DNA from: a virus
Virus record (IMG/VR): IMGVR_UViG_3300036806_000183
Coordinates: 1 to 38,041 of that record
DNA: 38,041 bases
Direction: 5' to 3' (one strand)
Shown: positions 1-7,400 of the stretch, piece after piece
How positions within the stretch are numbered: the first letter of the stretch is position 1
Layout of the letters: each line of letters begins with the position of its first letter
Made by a program: the position numbers and the translations under genes
Notes under the pieces: generated by a model
Database searches by the model: none
What the model saw: the letters and a program-made list of their open reading frames with translations, nothing else
What the model was told of the DNA's origin: nothing

Positions 1-164
1 TCAAGCGTTCCCGGCAGAGGACCGCTTCCGGCTTCCCATCTGGCCCGTGCAATCGTGCGACTACTTCACGTTCGAGGACACCCTCGGCAACGTGAACCCG
101 CTGGTGGTGGGCGCCACGGGCGACGCCGGCGTGCAGGTCCTGACGCGCCTGAACCGGAAGCCCT
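1..164. repeat. Contig-end overlap, left copy
   Basis: Bases 1-164 repeat at 37878-38041, identical except positions 127-128 (CG here, TT at 38004-38005). The reading frame of the connector gene passes through the repeat unbroken, so this is the overlap of a circularly assembled genome and not a biological duplication. The two-base difference changes Gly to Cys in the connector protein and is most likely an assembly or end-of-contig error, or a strain variant. Confidence 0.93.
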
Positions 165-436
165 GCGAGCTGGTGCTTCCCTGGGCGCACGTCTGGCCTC
201 CGACGGTGCTGACGACGGCCGACCCGATCCGGATCGGTTTGACCGTCGGCTATATGACCGCGGGCCAGTCGCCACTCACGCTCCCGATCGACGTGAACAT
301 TCTGAACGCGATGTGCCTGCTCATCTCCTGGTGGTGGGACAACGGCGCCGCGGCGACGCTCGGGTCGCTGATGAAATCGGACGTCTCCGCGATCGGCGTC
401 GACCAGATGATGGCCAGCGTGAAGCTGTACTACTGA
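2..436 (+). CDS. Head-tail connector, gp6-like (C-terminal part)
   Basis: This is the 3' part of the gene that starts at 37657; joined across the circular junction it makes a protein of about 218 residues. The frame is open from base 2 and ends in TGA at 434-436. The family (phiE125 gp8 / HK97 gp6-like) forms the ring below the portal that adapts the head to the neck. The recognisable part is the N-terminal helical region encoded at the other end of the window; the part here is the more variable C-terminal domain. It sits 1 base before the head-closure gene, in the usual siphovirus order. Confidence 0.85.
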   Translation, partial: QAFPAEDRFRLPIWPVQSCDYFTFEDTLGNVNPLVVGATGDAGVQVLTRLNRKPCELVLPWAHVWPPTVLTTADPIRIGLTVGYMTAGQSPLTLPIDVNILNAMCLLISWWWDNGAAATLGSLMKSDVSAIGVDQMMASVKLYY

Positions 437-437
437 G

Positions 438-800
438 ATGCCGCGCTACTTTAAGAAGGGCGACGTCCGGTCGAATGCCGGCGGCTTCGATAAGCCCGCC
501 GACTTCTACACCGTGGTGCAGACCCAGAGTTCGACGGGCGCCAACGAGCGCACCAAGACCTTCGCCTGGTCCGGCTTCGTCAACGTGGCGCCGTATCAGG
601 GGATGGAGTTGCGCGATGCGCTGCGCGAGATCGGTGAAACCTGGTCGACCATCTCGATTCAGTACATGCCCTCGCGCCTCCCGGTCGAAGGGATGTGGCT
701 GAAGCTGAAGTGGACGGGCGACTGGTACGAGATCCGCGGGGTGAGCGGCGACGCCTCGGCCTATGGCAAGGTCGAGCTGACCTGCAGGAAGCTCCAATGA
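438..800 (+). CDS. Head closure / head-tail joining protein
   Basis: A 120-residue protein with the size, position and beta-rich pattern of SPP1 gp16-like head-tail joining proteins, which plug the connector after DNA packaging. Tryptophan-containing strands near residues 42-50 and the C-terminal stretch LKLKWTGDWYEIRGV are typical of the small barrel of this family. It follows the connector directly and precedes the gp10-like gene, as in HK97-type neck modules. The assignment rests on order and general sequence character, not on a diagnostic motif. Confidence 0.65.
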   Translation: MPRYFKKGDVRSNAGGFDKPADFYTVVQTQSSTGANERTKTFAWSGFVNVAPYQGMELRDALREIGETWSTISIQYMPSRLPVEGMWLKLKWTGDWYEIRGVSGDASAYGKVELTCRKLQ

Positions 801-955
801 GACTGGTGGCCTGGATTTCGCTATTTATCTTTCCCACCAGCTGGGCGTTCCACGTAACCGGCAAGTGCTACTGCAGAGACCGTTCGAGCTGCCCCCGCTC
901 AAAATACTGGCCAGCCGCGCGGCCTGATCTGGCAGCCAATCAGAGGTGGGAGTAA
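797..955 (+). CDS. Small hypothetical protein with hydrophobic N-terminus
   Basis: A 52-residue frame whose ATG overlaps the TGA of the head-closure gene (ATGA), with AGGAAG six bases upstream, so it is probably translationally coupled. Residues 3-18 are hydrophobic and signal-like, followed by a short Cys- and Arg-containing tail (Cys24, Cys26, Cys32). It fills the gap before the gp10-like gene. No family is recognised; it may be a minor membrane peptide or a fortuitous frame. Confidence 0.4.
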   Translation: MRLVAWISLFIFPTSWAFHVTGKCYCRDRSSCPRSKYWPAARPDLAANQRWE

Positions 956-958
956 AGC

Positions 959-1348
959 ATGGGATCGCTCAAGGGCTATAGCCTGGCGAAGGCCAACCTG
1001 CAGGCGCTCACCACGGCGCTGTCCTCGGACGACGCGCTGGCGGTCTTCCAGGGGGCGGCCGAGATGGTGGCCGAGCGCGCGCGCGAATTGGCGCCCGTCG
1101 ACGAGTTGCACCACGACGACAAGGAACCGCACCTGCGCGATACGATCGAGGTCCGAGCGTACATGAAGGGCCGCGCGCCGGCGGCGATCGTGGCGGTGCG
1201 CAGCGGCCACGCGTTCATCATCGAGTACGGTGGCCACCGCCAGGCGGCGCAGCCCTACATCCGGCCCGCCATCGATGAGTTGAAGGACGCGATCGCCAGC
1301 CAGGTTGCGGACGGCCTGAAAGCTGTGGTCGAAGGAGCGGTCAAATGA
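959..1348 (+). CDS. HK97 gp10-like tail completion protein
   Basis: A 129-residue protein matching the HK97 gp10 family, neck proteins that join the tail to the head connector. The pattern is characteristic: an N-terminal helix ending in ERARELAPVD, a middle strand ending in an EYGG-like turn (IIEYGGHRQ, residues 88-96), and a final AQPYIRPAIDE segment with a helix after it. The start ATG follows GGTGGGAG. The stop overlaps the next gene by four bases. Confidence 0.85.
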   Translation: MGSLKGYSLAKANLQALTTALSSDDALAVFQGAAEMVAERARELAPVDELHHDDKEPHLRDTIEVRAYMKGRAPAAIVAVRSGHAFIIEYGGHRQAAQPYIRPAIDELKDAIASQVADGLKAVVEGAVK

Positions 1349-1743
1349 GACGCAACGATGTTCAACTCATGCTCGCGCCAGAGCTCGCCATCAGAACCGC
1401 AATGCTGGCGGTCGAATCCATGCCGGCCGATCCCGCTTTGACGGACGCGGTGGTCCTGCTGGAGCAGGCGCAGGCGCGGGTCGCCGATTTTATCGATGCG
1501 AAGGTCAAGGAGCTATTTGGCCCGACCGCCGACGTGACGGTTTGCAAGTACGCCGGCTACAAGGAAATGGTCCGGAAGGCGGCCGGCTGCGCGGAGGTCG
1601 GCTACTCGAAAGAGGGCCTGCGTGGTAAGATCGACCTGCTCGAATATCTGGTCTCCATCGCGCAGCAGAACGAACCCGTTTGGCGCGCGTTCTTCACGGA
1701 GATGCGGGTCAACCTCATGCGCAAGTTCGACGAGGCCAAGTGA
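1345..1743 (+). CDS. Hypothetical protein in the neck module
   Basis: A 132-residue, mostly helical protein whose ATG overlaps the stop of the gp10-like gene, with GGAG upstream. It has hydrophobic helices near residues 8-25 and 30-50 and a basic C-terminal helix. I recognise no family. Its place between the gp10-like and DUF3168 proteins suggests a virion or assembly role, but that is inference from position only. Confidence 0.7.
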   Translation: MRRNDVQLMLAPELAIRTAMLAVESMPADPALTDAVVLLEQAQARVADFIDAKVKELFGPTADVTVCKYAGYKEMVRKAAGCAEVGYSKEGLRGKIDLLEYLVSIAQQNEPVWRAFFTEMRVNLMRKFDEAK

Positions 1744-2141
1744 CGCTCGAACAGCAGCTCTACGCGATCCTGACGACGTCGCCGCTGCCGATCCCAGCTA
1801 TCGGCCTCCGCTGGTTCCCTGTGACGGCCGAGCAGAATGTTGCTTACCCGTATGCGGTCTACAGCGAGGTGAGCGGCGTGCTGCTCGCGCCCACCCAAGA
1901 CCAGCCGGCGCTCGCCGCCGGCGACACACTGACGCACCGCTACCAGTTCAGTCTCTTCGGCCAGGACTACGATCAGCTGGACGCGGTGCGGGTCGCGCTG
2001 GTCGCGCTGCTGCAGGCGGTCCCGCGCGCTCAGCCTGGCATTCAGTCGATTCTGCTCCTGAACCTTCTGTGGGGGCCGTTCGACGATGCGGACCGCCTCT
2101 TTCACCGCATCGTCGAGTTCACGGTGATCGAGAATTGCTGA
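1740..2141 (+). CDS. Tail completion protein, DUF3168-like
   Basis: A 133-residue protein starting at a GTG that overlaps the previous stop (GTGA). I chose this start over upstream in-frame codons because it is coupled and begins the typical helix TLEQQLYAIL. The family is the gp17-like tail terminator that caps the head-proximal end of the tail. Typical features are the early P-x-x-x-L-R-W-F-P segment with Y-P-Y (residues 18-42), the THRYQFSLFG strand, and a helix followed by VEFTV at the end. Confidence 0.8.
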   Translation: MTLEQQLYAILTTSPLPIPAIGLRWFPVTAEQNVAYPYAVYSEVSGVLLAPTQDQPALAAGDTLTHRYQFSLFGQDYDQLDAVRVALVALLQAVPRAQPGIQSILLLNLLWGPFDDADRLFHRIVEFTVIENC

Positions 2142-2192
2142 TGCTCGCCAATCTTCTGCTCGCGATCGCCGGGTCGGGCGACTGATTGGGAA

Positions 2193-2198
2193 TACCAT
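2193..2198 (+). promoter_or_regulatory. Possible -10 box of a leaderless start (TACCAT)
   Basis: TACCAT lies seven bases before the ATG at 2206, and no Shine-Dalgarno precedes that ATG. The same layout is found before 3688, 21773 and 28327. No convincing -35 is seen. Confidence 0.35.
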
Positions 2199-2205
2199 AG
2201 TTCTC

Positions 2206-2934
2206 ATGCTTCCGATGATCTCGTGCGTCATGCCCACGGCGGACCGGCACCAGTTCCTGCCGCTTGCCTATCGCTGTTTCCAACAGCAGACCTACCCCAA
2301 CCGCGAGCTGGTGATTCTCGACAATGGCGTCGACCGCTGCGGCCGGATCGTGGCGGGCTGGGCCGATCCCCGGGTGCGCTACTACCAGTGCAGCTCCGAA
2401 CCGAGCATGGGCGCGCTGCGCAACATGGTGGTCGACCTGGCCAACGGACCGCTGATCGCGAACTGGGACGACGACGACTACAGCGCCCCGGAACGCCTGG
2501 CCTTCCAGGAGCTGCTGCTCAAGGGCCACGAGGTGTCGGGCTTTAACGAGATGTACTTCGTCGACCAGCGGCGGGCCAGCCCGGTGGTGTGGGCCTATCA
2601 CGCCGGCGACGATCACTACGCGGTGGGGACCAGTCTGATGTTCGCCAAGGACCTGTGGCGCGCGCGCGGCTTCGATGAGGTGAAGGGCGACCGCTTCCCG
2701 ATCAAGGAGCGGGGCGAGCCCGTCGACGTCGGCGAAGACAACGCCTTTATCGACGGCCGCGATGTGGCGACCGCCAGCACGCTCAAGACGCTGATCATGG
2801 TGGCGCGCATCCACCCGGGCGGCACCGCGCGCCAGATCAACGCTGGTCCGCAGTGGATCGTGCAGGAATCCCCGGCGCTGATCGCCAAGGTCAAGGCATG
2901 TTTGAGTTCACCTGTATCTGCGGCGCGGCGGTGA
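2206..2934 (+). CDS. Family 2 (GT-A) glycosyltransferase
   Basis: A 242-residue protein with a GT-A fold signature. The N-terminal strand SCVMPTADR is the nucleotide-binding start, ELVILDNG the second strand, MGALRNM the conserved helix, and NWDDDDY (residues 86-92) the metal-binding DXD-type motif. A GEDNAF segment near residue 190 fits the catalytic-base region. It would transfer a sugar from a nucleotide donor, probably to a virion protein or a host surface glycan; the acceptor cannot be read from sequence. It interrupts the neck/tail gene run between the DUF3168 protein and the tail tube, suggesting a moron-like insertion or a tail-modifying enzyme. Confidence 0.85.
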   Translation: MLPMISCVMPTADRHQFLPLAYRCFQQQTYPNRELVILDNGVDRCGRIVAGWADPRVRYYQCSSEPSMGALRNMVVDLANGPLIANWDDDDYSAPERLAFQELLLKGHEVSGFNEMYFVDQRRASPVVWAYHAGDDHYAVGTSLMFAKDLWRARGFDEVKGDRFPIKERGEPVDVGEDNAFIDGRDVATASTLKTLIMVARIHPGGTARQINAGPQWIVQESPALIAKVKACLSSPVSAARR

Positions 2935-3056
2935 GGACCGCGGTGGTGGTCGGCCGCTGCACCACCTGCGGGCGCCTGTTCGAGTTGCAGTGGCATCCCA
3001 AGGAGGGCGAGACCGCGCCTCCGGCCGCCGCATCGCCCGTGTTACGCTACGAATGA
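2898..3056 (+). CDS. Small zinc-ribbon protein
   Basis: A 52-residue frame overlapping the last 37 bases of the glycosyltransferase gene in another frame, with AAGG-type bases upstream of the ATG. Two cysteine pairs, CIC at residues 6-8 and CTTC at 21-24, form a likely zinc knuckle; the C-terminus is Pro/Ala-rich. The function is unknown. The cysteine spacing argues that it is a real gene. Confidence 0.6.
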   Translation: MFEFTCICGAAVRTAVVVGRCTTCGRLFELQWHPKEGETAPPAAASPVLRYE

Positions 3057-3058
3057 TC

Positions 3059-3076
3059 CGGTCGGCTCCCCGACCG
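3059..3076 (+). promoter_or_regulatory. Hairpin in the tail-tube leader
   Basis: CGGTCGG and CCGACCG form a perfect 7-bp stem around a CTCC loop, between the zinc-ribbon stop and the tail-tube start. No T tract follows, so it is more likely an mRNA-stabilising or processing hairpin than a terminator. Confidence 0.5.
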
Positions 3077-3080
3077 TTCG

Positions 3081-3097
3081 CCTCTCTGGAGAAACGG
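3081..3097 (+). promoter_or_regulatory. Recurrent CTCTCTGGAG leader, tail tube copy
   Basis: CCTCTCTGGAGAAACGG recurs almost unchanged at 4419 and 8551, and in shorter form at 34859 and 26584. GGAG is 19 bases from the tail-tube ATG (3111) but 8 bases from an out-of-frame GTG at 3100. Confidence 0.55.
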
Positions 3098-3110
3098 ACG
3101 TGCTGCAAGT

Positions 3111-3587
3111 ATGGCTGTCAAACAGAGTGCGATTACTACTGCACTGTGGATCGGGGATGGCGGATCGCCAGAAACCTTTTTCATGGTGCCCAGCGTGGGC
3201 GACGTCGCCGGCCCGAAGAAGAGCGTGACCACGATCGACGTCACCACTCAGGACTCGCCTGAAGGGTACGACGAGTTCATTTACTCCCTTAAAAGCGGCG
3301 GGACGGTGGCCTTTCCGCTCGAGTTCGACCCGAATGCGATCGAGCACAACGGCACGGCGACGGTCGCCGGCGTCAATGCCGGCGGTCTCGATTATCTGCT
3401 CGAAAACCGAGTCAAGCGCAATATGCGCGTGGCGCTGCCGACCAGCCCCGCGATGCGCTTCGGCTTTCTGGGACTGGTTACTGGATTGGACGGCGACTTC
3501 AAGGTAAAGGGGTCCGTCAAGGCGTCCGTCATGATCAAGATCTCCGGGCCGCCGACCCTCGAAGCTGGCGTCGGCGGCCCGTCGTAA
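3111..3587 (+). CDS. Major tail (tube) protein
   Basis: A 158-residue protein of the lambda gpV-like tail-tube class, the repeating subunit of the tail tube. The motifs are typical: a strand containing VGDVAGPKKSVTTIDVT, then EGYDEFIYSLKSGG as the exposed loop region, FPLEFDP, and a C-terminal FKVKGSVKASVMIKISG strand. The position upstream of the chaperone pair and tape measure is canonical. A strong terminator-like hairpin follows it, as expected for a highly expressed structural gene, and the recurrent CTCTCTGGAG leader precedes it. Confidence 0.9.
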   Translation: MAVKQSAITTALWIGDGGSPETFFMVPSVGDVAGPKKSVTTIDVTTQDSPEGYDEFIYSLKSGGTVAFPLEFDPNAIEHNGTATVAGVNAGGLDYLLENRVKRNMRVALPTSPAMRFGFLGLVTGLDGDFKVKGSVKASVMIKISGPPTLEAGVGGPS

Positions 3588-3610
3588 GCTAGGAAGTAAC
3601 ACGCAGTCGA

Positions 3611-3659
3611 GCGGAGGCGGGTTCTTAATCGCGTTCTGGCCCGTCTCCGCTTGTGCTTT
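3611..3659 (+). terminator. Terminator after the tail-tube gene
   Basis: GCGGAGGCGGG (3611-3621) pairs with CCCGTCTCCGC (3640-3650) in an 11-bp stem with a single G-U, then TTGTGCTTT follows. It lies between the abundant tail tube and the low-abundance chaperones, so it probably lowers downstream expression. Confidence 0.75.
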
Positions 3660-3680
3660 GGCACCGGCCTGGGATAGTCT
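3651..3680 (+). promoter_or_regulatory. Possible promoter of the chaperone / tape measure unit
   Basis: TTGTGC (3651-3656) and TAGTCT (3675-3680) are 18 bases apart. TAGTCT ends seven bases before the ATG at 3688, which lacks a Shine-Dalgarno, so transcription could begin at the start codon itself. Confidence 0.4.
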
Positions 3681-3687
3681 GGTGCTC

Positions 3688-4068
3688 ATGCCCGACAAAC
3701 GCCTCATCCCTCCTGGCCCCACTCCTCCTGTCGCGATCGACCTACTCGACGGCAAACCGCGCTTCCTGCGGTACAGCATCTCCACCCTGACCAGCCTGAA
3801 GGCCAAGATGGGCCGCAGCCTATTCGGGCGGGGCGGCGCGCTGCAGAGCGTCGACGAGGAAGTGCTCCCGCTGCTCATCCTGGCGGGCCTGCGCAACGAG
3901 GACATGACGCCGGCCGAGGACGTCACGGTCGCGCAGATCCAGGATCTGCCCGCTTCCTACTTCCCCTATCTGCTGAACGTCTTCGCGCTGGCGTTCAACG
4001 GATCGCTGCCCGAGCAGCAAAGCCCAAACCCGCTGACGGCGAGCTCGAACCTGGGACCGGCGAACTAG
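3688..4068 (+). CDS. Tail assembly chaperone, short form (gpG-like)
   Basis: A 126-residue protein between tail tube and tape measure, the fixed location of the lambda gpG analogue, which coats the tape measure during tail assembly. The ATG at 3688 is preferred over the TTG at 3658 because the latter falls in the terminator/promoter region. The sequence is helical in the middle (FLRYSISTLTSLKAKMGR) and ends in a low-complexity tail. A canonical -1 slippery heptamer lies 13 codons before its stop. Confidence 0.8.
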   Translation: MPDKRLIPPGPTPPVAIDLLDGKPRFLRYSISTLTSLKAKMGRSLFGRGGALQSVDEEVLPLLILAGLRNEDMTPAEDVTVAQIQDLPASYFPYLLNVFALAFNGSLPEQQSPNPLTASSNLGPAN

Positions 4069-4409
4069 ACCTCGACCGCCTATGGACCACCGCCCTCGTC
4101 GATCTGCGCCTCTCGCCGGAGGTGTTCTGGGAGCTGACGCTGCGCGAGCTCGATATGCTAATGCGCCGGCGCGTCGCGGTGGTCGAGCGCGAAGCCGACT
4201 TCCCCGCGAAGCTCGTCTGCTGGATGCTCGTCAACATCCATCGCAACCGCGAAGAGCACCCGCTGCCGCTGGCCTTCGAAGAGATCTTCCCCGCCGGCGA
4301 GCCAGAAGCCAAAACTGAAACGGTCGAAGAGGCCCAGGCGCGAATCCTGGAGCGGTACCGGGGGTTGACGAAGCTCTTCGGTGGCACCGACGATACCGGG
4401 TTAAGCTAG
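3688..4409 (+). CDS. Tail assembly chaperone, frameshift fusion (gpG-T-like)
   Basis: The heptamer CCCAAAC at 4023-4029 is in the correct phase (C CCA AAC) for -1 slippage. Residues 1-114 of the short chaperone then continue in the -1 frame from base 4029 to the TAA-free frame's TAG at 4407-4409, giving about 240 residues. The T part contains LDRLWTTALVDLRLSPE and FWELTLRELDMLM, patterns typical of tail chaperone C-terminal domains. This frame has no credible independent start: its first ATGs (from 4122 or 4158) are deep inside the conserved region. In lambda the fusion is made at a few percent and recruits tail-tube subunits to the tape measure. Confidence 0.85.
4023..4029 (+). other. -1 ribosomal frameshift site CCCAAAC
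   Basis: A canonical X-XXY-YYZ heptamer in phase with the short chaperone. The -1 frame is open both upstream and downstream of the site. A palindrome CGAGCTCG lies about 13 bases downstream (4040-4047), but no strong pseudoknot is obvious by eye. Confidence 0.85.
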
Positions 4410-4418
4410 GGCGAACGC

Positions 4419-4435
4419 CTCTCTGGAGAACGGAA
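4419..4435 (+). promoter_or_regulatory. Recurrent CTCTCTGGAG leader, tape measure copy
   Basis: CCTCTCTGGAGAACGGA matches the copies at 3081 and 8551. GGAG is 17 bases from the GTG at 4446 but 7 bases from an out-of-frame GTG at 4436. Confidence 0.55.
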
Positions 4436-4445
4436 GTGCGGCCCC

Positions 4446-7400
4446 GTGTCTCAACTGATCGGCGATCTCCTCCTTCGCATCGGACCGGATGACGAAGAGT
4501 ACGCAGCTGTAGATTCCTTCCTTCAGTCCACCACCCAGGGACTCGAGGGCCTGCAGGCCGCCGCCGAAGCAACCGACATCGGCCCCGTGAACCAGGCGGT
4601 GCAAGCGCTCGGGTCTGCGGTGCAGGACCTCTCGCCGCAGCTCGACCTGTTCAGCCAGGCGGCGGATACCGCCAGCGAGAGCATGCAGCAGCTTTCGCTG
4701 TTCGACCCCAACTCGCTCGAAGCCACCGACGAGCTTTTTGGATCCCTTTCGCAAACCGCCACCGAAGCGGGGGCCGCGGTCGGCTCCAGCGTAGAGCAGC
4801 TGTCCAGTATTTCCGACGCCGCAGCCCTGGCCGCGCTCGGGCTGGGCGAGGTCTCCGATAGCGAGGAGAAGGTCAAGGGGAGCGCAGAGGAAGCCGAGGG
4901 CGGCCTGGCGGGAATGGCCGAGCAGTTCACCGTCATTGCCGAATCGCTCGCTGTGACCGAGGGGCTGGCCGAGTTCGGCAAAGAAGCTCTGGGCGTCTAT
5001 GAGCAGGTCCAGAATCTGAGCGGCGCCCTGGTGTTCCTGGGAGAGAGCGAGGTGCAGGCCTCGGAAAGCATCGAGAAGCTGAAGGCTGCGGCCGTCTCGC
5101 TCAGCGAACCGATTGGGAGCGTCCTGAGCCTGGCGCAGCAGATCCCGCCGGCGCTCGGCGGGATCGACGCCGCGGTCCCGATTTTGACCGCTGCCGCGGA
5201 CGCGGCGCACGTGCTCGGCACCAGCTTCGAGGGCACGGTCGAGATGCTGGAGCGAATGGCCGTGTCGGGGGTGGCTTCCTCCCGCACGCTCGCGACGCTA
5301 AAGATCACGCTCACCGATCTGGGCACGGCGATGGGCGTGTCCGCAAGCGATGCGGCTGCGTTCTTCAAGGACCTGGATGCAACCGACAGGGTAGAGGTGC
5401 TCATCTCTGCGCTTGGCGAGTATTCGGGTGCCTCGGAAGCGCTCGCCGGGAACCTGACCGAGCAGTGGACTAATTTCAAGAACCAGTTCGATTCGGTGCT
5501 TGATGCGGTCGGCTCGGCCTTGGCGCCCGTCGTCTCTCAACTGATTTCTGCTGGGTCCGACATCCTGTCAGTGGTTAAGCGCATCGCCGATCAGTTCGCG
5601 TTGATCCCGCAGCCCGTTCAGGATGCGGTCGTCGCCTTCGGCCTGGCCGCCGCAGGGGCGGTTCCCCTCACCGGTGCGCTCGCGGCTGGGGCATTCTCGA
5701 TCAATGCGCTGGGGCAGGTTCTGCCAGGGATCAGTTCCCTGCTGCAGACGATGGGCTTCAGCTCCGAATCCGCGGCCAAGGCCTCGGTCAATCTTGCGAA
5801 TGAGGCGACGGATGCCACCTCCGCTTTGACGACCTTTGAAAGGGCGGGCAAGGATGCGGTCGTCGCCACCCAGGGGCTGGCCTCGGCCGGAACTCTGGCG
5901 GCCAATTCTGGCGGCGGCATGGCGTCCACGCTCGGCGGACTGGCGGCCGTTGCGCTCCCTGCTGTGATCGCCGGCGTGCTCGCCACCGAGAGCCAGATTA
6001 CCTCGCTCGACGAGAAGTACAAGGCGTTCTCCGACGACCTGATCAATAACGCCCTGGCCAACGGCAAGACGAAAGAGGACCTGGAGGAGTTGGGCGTCTC
6101 CGCGGGGAACGTGCAGGCGGCGATCGATTCGCTGAGCCTTTCCTTCCTGAACGCGAAGCCCAACGTGGACGGGTTCGACACCAGCCTGGTGGAGGTCGAC
6201 ACGCACCTGGTCGCGGTCGGAACTGGCGCGGCCACGGTGAACGCGGCGACCCAGAAGGTGCTGGACGGCTTTCTGCTCGCCACCCAGCGGGTGAGCGATC
6301 TCAAGGCCGGCCTCGATCTGGCCACGGCCGCCTTCGCTGCGCATGCAATCACGCAGCAGCAGCTCGCCGCGATCCAGAACGCCTACAATTCGGCGGTCGC
6401 TGCGATGAACGGCGCGCTCGGGAAAACGCCGGACGGAATCGCCGCCGTCGACGCCGCCGCCGCGAAGCTCACCACCACGCTCGTCAATGCGCAGGCTACA
6501 TTGACCGCGATCCAGGCGCTGTGGGACAAGGGGCTGGCCACCGACGCACAGCTGGGCGAGGCGCTGGGGAATCTGGCCAAGGCGCAGTCTGCCTACAACG
6601 ATGTCGTGGACAAATCCTTCGCCTCGAATCAGACCCAGGTCGACGCGCTCAAGGACCTCACAGACCAGCTGGCCTCCGGCAAGATTTCGGCCGACGAATA
6701 CACCGCCGCGATCAACGCGAGCGTGGGCCCGCAGGAGGAGTTCGTCCAATCGACCGGTGACATCGAAACCGGGGTGGTGACGGTCAACGGGAAGCTGCAG
6801 CAGTTCATTCCTGTGATGACCGATGTGCAGACCTCGGCCGAAGATTCCGGCGCCGTGATCCACAATCTCACCGGAGAGTTCGAAGCGGCGCAGATCGAAA
6901 CCGGCAGCGTAACGGATGCCATGGAAGTGCTGGTCACGAAAATGACCGACGTCCAGCAAGCCTCTGACAACGCCACCAAGGCGCTGATCTATTCGGACGG
7001 GGTCTACCAGACCACGGCCGGCTTGCTAAAGAATCTGGCAACGGCCTGGGACGCGGTGGCCACCGCCGCCGGCAACGCGGCGACCGCCACGGATGCAGCG
7101 ACATCAGCGACGAAGGCTGCCGGCGATGGTGTCCCTGGATCGGGCGGCAGTGTCCCTGGATCGGGCGGCAGTGTTCCTGGATCGGGCGGCCCAATGGATA
7201 CCCCCTTCGGGGGCGGTGGCGGTACCGGAGGGGGCGGTGGAAGAGGCGGCGGGACCTCGCTCACAGGGTGGATGCTCGACGCCATTCAGGGATCGTTGGT
7301 GGCCGGCGTCAGCCAGATTACCAACAGCGCCGAGCTGATCGCCGCCGGCCTGGTGCAAGTTGGTAACGCCGCCTTCGAGACGCTGTCGCAGTACAACGAT

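Noticed and set aside
2141-2185. 14-codon frame after the DUF3168 gene
   Set aside because: Too short to support as a gene, and no ribosome-binding site distinct from coding sequence.
5568-6959. Long open frame on the minus strand opposite the tape measure gene (463 residues)
   Set aside because: It lies wholly antisense to a clear gene, is His/Arg/Gly-rich with no domain pattern, and such frames are expected in GC-rich DNA.
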